A stretch of 11,532 bases of DNA from Phoronis ovalis (taxonomy: Eukaryota > Phoronida > Phoronidae), in NCBI GenBank assembly GCA_028565635.1, contig JAOXYB010045315.1, forward strand, positions 1 to 11,532. The letters run 5' to 3'. Within the stretch, counting starts at the first letter, position 1. Each line of letters starts with the position of its first letter. A program made the translations under genes and the position numbers. Below the pieces are notes generated by a model that worked only from the letters and a program-made list of their open reading frames with translations, was not told the DNA's origin and made no database searches. This document shows positions 7,801 to 11,532 of the stretch, in pieces.

Positions 7801-9724
7801 GCAACATTCCCAGTAAATTGCCACTGTACAGTAAAGCCGACTGGGATGGTCTTAAAAGAACATGTGGAAGAAGTGAAAACCACCATCACCGATGCTGATA
7901 ACAGTCTGACTGCTCAACAAGCATGGAACCTGTTTAAGTCTGAAGGCATATCAACCTTTATTCCTTATAAAACTACCAAAGCTTACAACGGATATCCATG
8001 GATCACTAAAGAGATAAAAAAACTCACGAGAAAGAGGGACTGTCTATACTCAAGAATGAAATCAACTGGAGGTAGGGACTTGAAAAGGCGCTTCAAACAG
8101 ATCAAGCAGCAGATCCAGAAAACAGTTAGACATGAGTACTGATCATATATAGGCAATATTATCACCCCTGATCCTAACAATGAGGATAGACCATCTGGTA
8201 TGAAATGATTCTGGACATATATAAAACATCAGAGACAGGATAAATCTGGAATTTCCCCGTTGAAGGATAATGGTAGATTAATAACAGACAGGTAAGAAAT
8301 TTCTTGCATGGATGCAAACAGACAGTTCTTGTAGAAGGTAAGAGTTTGAAAGAAGTCCTAGTAACATCAGGTGCACCCCAGGGATCCGTTCTTGGCCCGA
8401 ATCTTTTCTTCCTGTACATCAATGATTTTGCCACTGGCCTTAGCGCAAAAACAAGACTTAGCAGATGATACCATCGCCTACTTAACCATTAATAATGCCA
8501 GTGATACCAAATTACTTCAGGAAGATCTAGACAAATTGGCAGCCTGGGAATCCGAATGGCTTATGAAATTCCACCCTGACAAGTGCGAGATAATGAGTGT
8601 GACAATATTAAAGTCAGTCAAAGTCATCAAACATAACTACACCCTACATGGACATACTTTAGAAAGAGTCCAAGCTGCTAAATATCTAGGCATTACTATA
8701 ACTTGTGATATCTCTTGGAATAAACACACTGATAATACTATAGCTAAAGCTAATCAACGTCTCAGCTTCCTCAAAATAAACATCAAAATCAGCTGTCCAT
8801 CTGTAAAAGAAATGGCGTACAAATCTCTAGTAAGGCCACTGCTTGAATACAGTTCATGTGTTTGGGATCCTTACAAAAAAGAAACACCTACAAACGTGAA
8901 ATGATGCAAAGAAGAGCTGCACAATTTGTCTGTAACAGACACAGGAGAACGTTGAGTGTAAATGACATGCTGGAACACCTAAACTGGAGATCCTTAAGAG
9001 AATGTAGGTACGACAGTTGTCTGTCCATGTTGTACAAAAGCAGCAAACAACCTTGTGGCCATCCCAGCCCAACAAATTCTCATACCAGCCACACACATAA
9101 TCTCATATACGTTGTACCATCCTGTAGACAAAATTAATTCTACTACAGCTTTTTCCCATACACTATACCGTATACGACAGTGAAAAAATCTGGATTCGAA
9201 CATCATTTCTTTGCCTTCTCTTGACACTTTTAAGACCTGAGAGTGTCAGTAGTAAATCACTTGTTCTAAAGGCTGATTTCATGCCTTATGTTAAACATAA
9301 CACATTCACTCTCTTATATGCAATAGTTTACCATGTTTGATTTCTTATTATATTGTTCTATACACGTTACTAAATGAACGTCACCAGTTAAACCACTGAT
9401 ACCTTCAACCTGTTGAAGTTTAGTGTACTATGAAGAAGAAAAAGAATCAGGACATAAAAAATATACAAGAGAAATAATAATGATGTTACCCAAAACGTAA
9501 AAATAACTATACTTTATTTGCCTCTTTCAGTAACTCGTTTTCTTTAATTTCCGTGGTGTGTGCAAAGCCAAGGTTCTAATAATAATAATAAATAAATAAA
9601 TTAATAATATCAACGTACATTTAAGTTTTTAACAATGTTATTCTGAAAAGGATACAATATTTCTCGGGTGATCCTTTACACTTCTGAAATGTCCTGCAAT
9701 ACGATTAATTCGTTCGTCAGCCAT
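1794..9724 (-). CDS. PHYH: Phytanoyl-CoA 2-hydroxylase, peroxisomal (complete gene, 7 coding exons)
   Basis: This Fe(II)/2-oxoglutarate dioxygenase of the peroxisomal matrix hydroxylates the 2-position of phytanoyl-CoA, the first step of alpha-oxidation of 3-methyl-branched fatty acids. Coding exons on the minus strand are 9724-9680 (or to 9656), 5616-5456, 4861-4690, 4373-4110, 3029-2880, 2285-2145 and 1847-1794. All junctions are GT-AG and in phase. The product is 328 or 336 residues; human PHYH has 338. Using the 328-residue numbering, the iron ligands are the H-Q-D motif at 163-165 (human H175, D177) and His252 (human H264). Arg263 matches human R275, the 2-oxoglutarate ligand. The constant offset of 12 argues that the exon set is complete. 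The N-terminus carries a PTS2 import signal; the C-terminus (QQINM) is not a PTS1. Identification is by recall of the family, not by a search. The exon 1 donor and the mRNA ends are uncertain. Confidence 0.95.
2145..2285 (-). CDS. PHYH: PHYH coding exon 6
   Basis: Forty-seven codons, phase 0 at both ends, read [20 protein letters not shown], then a Glu/Lys-rich helix ([17 protein letters not shown]) and NLKLE. Vertebrate PHYH has [20 protein letters not shown] followed by a similar helix and VNLKDIW. The acceptor is ttctttctag (ag at 2286-2287) and the donor is GTAGGA from 2144. Confidence 0.93.
2880..3029 (-). CDS. PHYH: PHYH coding exon 5, with the distal His and 2-oxoglutarate Arg
   Basis: Fifty codons, phase 0 at both ends, begin [13 protein letters not shown] so that the joined sequence reads KWE-GGVNKM as in vertebrates. 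The segment [15 protein letters not shown] carries the distal His iron ligand (exon residue 38), and TQGFRK carries the Arg that binds the 2-oxoglutarate carboxylate (exon residue 49). The acceptor is ccactgtag (ag at 3030-3031) and the donor is GTATGG from 2879. The intron to exon 4 is 1,080 nt, AT-rich, with no further coding signal seen. Confidence 0.95.
4110..4373 (-). CDS. PHYH: PHYH coding exon 4, with the HxD iron-binding motif
   Basis: This is the longest exon, 88 codons, starting [11 protein letters not shown] and ending PHDYPKWE. It contains [37 protein letters not shown] and [11 protein letters not shown], which is the diagnostic core of PHYH. The HQD triplet (exon residues 37-39) supplies the His and Asp iron ligands. 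The acceptor is ttcctgtag (ag at 4374-4375) and the donor is GTAGGT from 4109. Both ends are phase 0. Confidence 0.96.
4690..4861 (-). CDS. PHYH: PHYH coding exon 3
   Basis: One base completes the split Arg codon, then 57 codons follow. They read [16 protein letters not shown], then [31 protein letters not shown] and DYCTLPQ. This matches vertebrate PHYH (FEKICRKEV, TVMRDVTISKSEY, EKMITKVQDFQEDKELF, YCTLPE). The acceptor is tgaattctag (ag at 4862-4863) and the donor is GTAATG from 4689. The intron to exon 2 is 594 nt. Confidence 0.94.
5456..5616 (-). CDS. PHYH: PHYH coding exon 2
   Basis: This exon encodes 53 codons plus two bases (AG) of a split Arg codon. It starts [12 protein letters not shown] and runs into [21 protein letters not shown] and [15 protein letters not shown], matching the start of the PHYH fold (vertebrate FQYTLDN...LTLEQRKFYEENGF). 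The acceptor TTAG ends at 5617 and the donor GTGCTC starts at 5455. The pyrimidine tract is modest. An in-frame TAG lies at the acceptor, so this reading frame cannot extend upstream without splicing. There is no ATG before the conserved part in this frame, which is why a separate upstream exon is needed. Confidence 0.88.
5617..6595. other. PHYH intron 1, part proximal to exon 2
   Basis: No PHYH coding sequence is seen between exon 2 and the retrotransposon. All short ATG-initiated minus-strand frames here lack a PTS2 signal or a usable phase 0 donor. A C-rich run (cacccccccc near 6437) and AT-rich DNA fill the stretch. The true 5' end of the retrotransposon may lie in the last part. Confidence 0.5.
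6596..7060 (+). pseudogene. LINE ORF1 remnant with PHD-type zinc finger
   Basis: The frame is open from 6596 without an ATG. A hydrophobic stretch ([12 protein letters not shown]) leads into [12 protein letters not shown], a lead-in typical of these elements. The PHD finger follows at 6740-6945: C-D-S-C, C-G-A-C, C-D-D-C, W-Y-H-I-N-C and S-W-E-C. The last Cys pair is damaged near 6930 by an indel that moves the reading to another frame ([20 protein letters not shown]). A second shift near 7050 leads into the endonuclease frame. PHD fingers bind histone tails; in this family the role is unknown to me. Confidence 0.75.
7061..7860 (+). pseudogene. LINE endonuclease domain (exonuclease-endonuclease-phosphatase fold), frameshifted
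   Basis: This domain nicks target DNA for target-primed reverse transcription. Visible motifs in order are [12 protein letters not shown] (catalytic Asn), IIGTESWL (catalytic Glu), [28 protein letters not shown] (Asp and Asn) and, after a frameshift near 7687, GISDHDITL (the SDH motif). A second indel in an A run near 7855 changes frame again. All catalytic motifs therefore survive, spread over two frames. Confidence 0.85.
7857..8293 (+). pseudogene. LINE linker between endonuclease and reverse transcriptase, with stop codons
   Basis: The frame reads [30 protein letters not shown] and [18 protein letters not shown], then a TGA at 8140-8142. Past the stop the same frame still reads [13 protein letters not shown] and, after another TGA near 8203, [20 protein letters not shown]. 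Both stops sit where the family usually has a Trp or basic codon, so they look like point mutations. The frame ends at LITDR, near 8290, where the RT domain should begin. Confidence 0.75.
8297..9137 (+). pseudogene. LINE reverse transcriptase remnant lacking fingers and part of palm
   Basis: The sequence resumes within the RT at [15 protein letters not shown], then [20 protein letters not shown] and NDFATGL, the motif B region. The catalytic [FY]xDD motif follows as L-A-D-D-T at 8459-8474 but in a different frame, with about two bases missing just before it, so the aromatic residue is lost. Next come [21 protein letters not shown] and [13 protein letters not shown] frameshift near 8882 leads to [18 protein letters not shown] and [13 protein letters not shown], then the VVPSCRQN tail with TAA at 9135-9137. 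The earlier RT motifs with the first catalytic Asp are absent. Confidence 0.85.
9409..9447 (+). repeat. Probable LINE 3' end: short hairpin and GAA-rich tail
   Basis: CTTCAACCTGTTGAAG is a 7-bp stem with a 2-nt loop. It is followed by TTTAGTGTACTATGAAGAAG and an A/G-rich stretch. A hairpin plus a simple-repeat tail is the usual 3' end of CR1/L2-type LINEs, where the reverse transcriptase recognises its own RNA. Confidence 0.5.
9577..9608. repeat. AAT/AAAT microsatellite
   Basis: TCTAATAATAATAATAAATA and further AAAT and TAAT units form a short simple repeat between the LINE 3' end and PHYH exon 1. No gene is seen in 9448-9655, which is the exon 1-proximal part of PHYH intron 1. Confidence 0.8.
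9680..9724 (-). CDS. PHYH: PHYH coding exon 1 with PTS2 peroxisomal targeting signal
   Basis: The ATG at 9724-9722 has a strong Kozak context (A at -3, G at +4) and an in-frame TGA two codons upstream, so it is the first start in its frame. The exon reads [15 protein letters not shown]. Residues 5-13 (RINRIAGHF) fit the PTS2 consensus [RK]-[LVI]-x5-[HQ]-[LAF], recognised by PEX7, and vertebrate PHYH is known to use PTS2. Donor GTAAAG at 9679 gives phase 0, matching the phase 0 acceptor of exon 2. A second phase 0 donor, GTATCC at 9655, would extend the exon to 9656 and add VKDHPRNI. This assignment is inferred from signal, phase and position; no transcript was available. Confidence 0.72.
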
Positions 9725-9731
9725 CCTTCAT
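9717..9731 (-). promoter_or_regulatory. Upstream ORF (MKDG-stop) overlapping the PHYH start codon
   Basis: An ATG at 9731-9729 opens a four-codon frame that stops at 9719-9717, so the uORF overlaps the PHYH ATG (9724-9722) in another frame. Its -3 base is A, an acceptable context. If it lies within the mRNA leader it could lower PHYH translation. Whether the transcript starts upstream of it is unknown. Confidence 0.4.
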
Positions 9732-10250
9732 GATTACGTGCCTGCTAGTCTAGATTGGTATCCCGATTCCAAGGCAAAATCCAAAGTCGACAGACGACAG
9801 TCGAAGTCCACTTAGAATATCCGGGACTTGGAGTGAATCTCTTTACGATCTTATTAAACTAAAGAGCGCAATGTCACAGGCAGTTTGAAGCTACGAAACG
9901 TTACGTTAAACCACTTATTAAACTCAGTAAAAATATCTGAACATCAAAAACATTCAAGTGCAAAATCTTTTAATTTGCTATTATTGAAATAAATTCTAAA
10001 TGCAGATTATCACTTCGAAAACTCATTATTGCTTCCGGTGTTTGGCGATAGCAACAGTCATGGCCGACTGATGGAGGGTAATGTAGTAAGCTGATGAATA
10101 TTAATAGAAATTCTGAAGATGAAAGGCACAGTAGACGATTAAATGATGTTGTTTCATAGGTAAATATACCAGTGAGTTGTTGAAAGAACGACATTGCGTT
10201 CTTTTTAATCATTGATTCGTCGATTAAACTTTAATTAGCTTCACTGTAGT
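9725..10250. promoter_or_regulatory. Likely divergent promoter region of PHYH (minus) and the right-hand gene (plus)
   Basis: The stretch lies just upstream of the PHYH ATG and has no coding frame of interest. Possible elements are a minus-strand CCAAT (ATTGG at 9754-9758), an ETS-like CCGGAAG (CTTCCGG at 10032-10038) and an ATGGCC motif at 10060-10065 resembling a YY1 core. There is no clear TATA box. CAG-like donor TAG|GTAAAT at 10159/10160 could end a 5' UTR exon of the plus-strand gene. All of this is inference from short motifs. Confidence 0.3.
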
Positions 10251-10257
10251 GTAGACT

Positions 10258-10610
10258 CCCCGGGGGCATACTCAAACCTGTATTTTTGGGTGGTAGTGTG
10301 CAGCCCAGTTGAACATTTTGGATTTGGATTGTATACTTCTTACTGTATTTTTTTGGATTGCTACCCGCTGCTTACAGCAAATAATTTGGATTAATTTTAG
10401 GTTTGTATCCATAAAACGATTTTTGGAATTTGGTTTTTATCAGTCAGTTTGCGTAAAAATGGATTGCTACTCAAATATTTAAAAATTTTGGATTGCTACC
10501 CTTATATTTAAAAAAAATTGGATTGGGTTTGCCTCTACCTCAAGCTAAAATTTTGGATTGGGTTCCGCGGCACATCCCCATATTCAAAAAACCTTGAGTA
10601 CCCCCCGGGG
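10258..10610. mobile_element. 353-bp inverted-repeat element with CCCCGGGGG ends (non-autonomous, MITE-like)
   Basis: The left end CCCCGGGGGCATACTCAA and the reverse complement of the right end, CCCCGGGGGGTACTCAA, match, and similarity continues imperfectly for about 40 bp. TAGACT flanks both sides (10252-10257 and 10611-10616); the identity extends to GTAGACTCCC, so the target duplication is 6-10 bp. It has no coding capacity. The interior carries eight or so direct copies of TTTTGGATTG, several extended by CTACC or GGGTT. The superfamily is not assigned. Confidence 0.7.
10315..10566 (+). repeat. Degenerate interspersed motif TTTTGGATTG(GGT/CTACC)
   Basis: Copies in the same orientation start near 10315, 10323, 10349, 10383, 10420, 10456, 10486, 10516 and 10551. 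Those at 10349, 10456 and 10486 share TGGATTGCTAC; those at 10516 and 10551 share TTGGATTGGGTT. Spacing is roughly 27-37 bp, which suggests an old tandem array inside the inverted-repeat element. Confidence 0.7.
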
Positions 10611-10647
10611 TAGACTCCCGGTGTAGACTGTAGCTGTAGAGTGTTTT

Positions 10648-10757
10648 CCTGGTTCATGACGTTCTGCACTAAGCTCTTGATATTCTGACGTGTAAGGTTG
10701 TGCTACCTCTCATGTCAGATTATCAAGAGATTATTGCACATAACGTCATGAACCAGG
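10648..10757. mobile_element. Fold-back (hairpin) element with about 46-bp arms
   Basis: The left arm (10648-10692, CCTGGTTCATGACGTT...) pairs with the right arm (10711-10757, ...AACGTCATGAACCAGG) with only scattered mismatches, leaving an 18-nt loop. The outermost 16 bases of each arm are perfect complements. A 9-bp direct repeat, GTAGAGTGT, lies outside at 10636-10644 and 10762-10770, a plausible target-site duplication though a few bases separate it from the arms. The element is too short to encode a protein. Confidence 0.7.
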
Positions 10758-10770
10758 ACTAGTAGAGTGT

Positions 10771-11131
10771 AGGTGTTACTGGTTTAATGAATAAAGCAAA
10801 TAACATATAGGCATTATGCACTTCAAACGGAACTTAGTGATTTATCATTCTTATCATTTATACTTAGAAGTAGGGCTTAACTACCTTAATGCTGTATTTG
10901 TGATATGCATAACTACACAAATGACATCCCTATTTCAATTTTTGCTAGTTTTCATATGTGCTATTTTGCACAACACTACTTTTATACTTTGCCATGTTGA
11001 TAGTGATAGTGTCAGGGGGTTAATAATGATATATGTAATAAATTACCTGAAATACTTGGATATCTATGCTTCACTAAGTAGACATCACAACTTCAGTCCC
11101 CTTTTAAAGTACTATATAATACATTTTCTAG
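10771..11131. other. Non-coding stretch upstream of the right-hand gene's exon
   Basis: This would be an intron in the 5' UTR of the plus-strand gene or its promoter. An open frame of about 116 codons runs through it (10816-11166) but has a hydrophobic, AT-driven composition and is out of frame with the exon at 11156. I see no other signal. Confidence 0.4.
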
Positions 11132-11231
11132 GTGAAATAAATAGTTACAATAGTAATGGAGAATGACAACCCGGAAAGAAAACATGAAGACATTGACTGG
11201 GGAGAGCATTTGTCCAAACAAGATACTGCAG
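11132..11231 (+). CDS. Candidate first coding exon of an unidentified plus-strand gene
   Basis: The acceptor catttctag (ag at 11130-11131) opens the exon, and ATG at 11156-11158 has a strong context (G at -3, G at +4). An in-frame TAA at 11138-11140 makes it the first start. The 25 codons read MENDNPERKHEDIDWGEHLS, then KQDTA, an acidic soluble composition unlike random AT-rich DNA. The exon ends GCAG|GTAGTA at 11231/11232, phase 1. I do not recognise the protein. The gene would continue beyond the window and be transcribed away from PHYH. Confidence 0.5.
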
Positions 11232-11395
11232 GTAGTATAGATGCAATAACTTAAGCTATAATCCTGGATAATGTACATGTCTCCACAATGGCTATCTATG
11301 AACTGCTGTACAGTCCCAATATATATATATAATTATGTTATATATAGCATATCAAAATTTTTCTATAAATATTTTTGTCTGCATATCTGTTTTAG

Positions 11396-11406
11396 AGTTT
11401 TGGAAG
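11396..11406 (+). CDS. Possible 11-nt microexon of the right-hand gene
   Basis: AGTTTTGGAAG lies between a good acceptor (atatctgttttag, ag at 11394-11395) and the near-consensus donor GTGAGT at 11407. Joined to the phase 1 exon ending at 11231 it gives GAG TTT TGG AAG, adding EFWK in frame and leaving phase 0. The upstream intron would be 164 nt. Such a small exon could also be chance pairing of splice-like sites. Confidence 0.35.
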
Positions 11407-11438
11407 GTGAGTTCATTTAAAAGCGAACTAACTTAATT

Positions 11439-11532
11439 GTGACTTTTAACATGTATGTGACTTTTAACATGTATGTGACTTTTAACATGTATGTGACTTT
11501 TAACATGTATGTGACTTTTAACATGTATGTGA
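11439..11532 (+). repeat. Perfect 18-bp tandem repeat running off the window
   Basis: The unit GTGACTTTTAACATGTAT is repeated five times without a mismatch (11439-11528), plus GTGA before the window ends. The length is a multiple of three and one frame on each strand is stop-free (VTFNMY on plus). It follows the candidate microexon donor, so it is probably intronic minisatellite DNA. Confidence 0.95.

Larger units (their letters stand above)
6596..9447 (+). mobile_element. Degenerate CR1-like non-LTR retrotransposon (LINE) inside PHYH intron 1
   Basis: The element lies antisense to PHYH. In order it carries a PHD-finger ORF1 remnant (6596 to about 7050), an apurinic-type endonuclease (about 7112-7850), a linker and the start of the RT region (to about 8293), the RT core from the [11 protein letters not shown] motif on (8297-8880), and the RT thumb and C-terminal tail (8880-9137). 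PHD fingers in ORF1 are known from CR1-like elements, so I place it there. Its 3' end is probably the short hairpin and GAAGAAGAAAAAGAA tail at 9409-9447, since CR1/L2-type elements end in short A-rich repeats. Many frameshifts, stops and a large deletion show it is dead. The 5' end is uncertain. Confidence 0.85.

Noticed and set aside
6689-9227. Several minus-strand open frames of 60-90 codons inside the LINE
   Set aside because: They are shadows of the plus-strand ORF1, endonuclease and RT frames and match no family.
10636-10770. Assigning the fold-back element to the hAT superfamily from its 8-9 bp flanking repeat
   Set aside because: The terminal bases do not fit the usual hAT ends and the flanking repeat is offset from the arms by a few bases, so the class is left open.
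10816-11166. 116-codon plus-strand frame as a membrane protein
   Set aside because: Hydrophobicity comes from T-rich codons, and it is out of frame with the better supported exon at 11156.
11439-11532. Tandem repeat as a CRISPR array or telomere
   Set aside because: There are no spacers between units, and the unit is not a telomeric repeat; the host is a eukaryote.

Overview
The window is eukaryotic nuclear DNA, AT-rich, with GT-AG introns, retrotransposon remnants and microsatellites. It looks like an invertebrate animal. A mollusc or another lophotrochozoan would fit, but that rests only on the protein flavour and the type of LINE and is weak. Nothing bacterial is present: no operons, ribosome binding sites or CRISPR.

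The main gene is on the minus strand: a complete peroxisomal phytanoyl-CoA 2-hydroxylase (PHYH), seven coding exons from 9724 down to 1794. Exons 2 to 7 splice in phase into a protein that follows vertebrate PHYH almost end to end, with the iron-binding HxD and distal His and the 2-oxoglutarate Arg all present. Exon 1 lies about 4 kb upstream. It encodes a short N-terminus with a PTS2-type peroxisomal import signal (RINRIAGHF), which is how PHYH is known to be imported. The predicted protein is 328 or 336 residues depending on the exon 1 donor; human PHYH has 338.

Intron 1 holds a decayed CR1-like non-LTR retrotransposon (about 6596-9447) on the plus strand, antisense to PHYH. It carries a PHD-finger ORF1 remnant, an endonuclease and a reverse transcriptase with several frameshifts, stops and a large internal deletion.

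Left of PHYH (1-1565), two candidate terminal exons of an unidentified plus-strand gene or genes, each followed by AATAAA, run convergently toward the PHYH 3' end. Right of PHYH, the plus strand carries what looks like the first coding exon of another unidentified gene (ATG at 11156), followed by a possible 11-nt microexon. The two genes would be divergent, with their promoters between 9724 and 11131. That interval also contains a 353-bp inverted-repeat element with CCCCGGGGG ends and an internal TTTTGGATTG motif, and a roughly 110-bp fold-back element flanked by a 9-bp repeat. The window ends inside a perfect 18-bp tandem repeat.

I see no clearly new multi-gene system. The most useful observations are the reconstructed PHYH gene with its remote PTS2 exon, the inverted-repeat elements in the divergent upstream region, and the candidate microexon gene.
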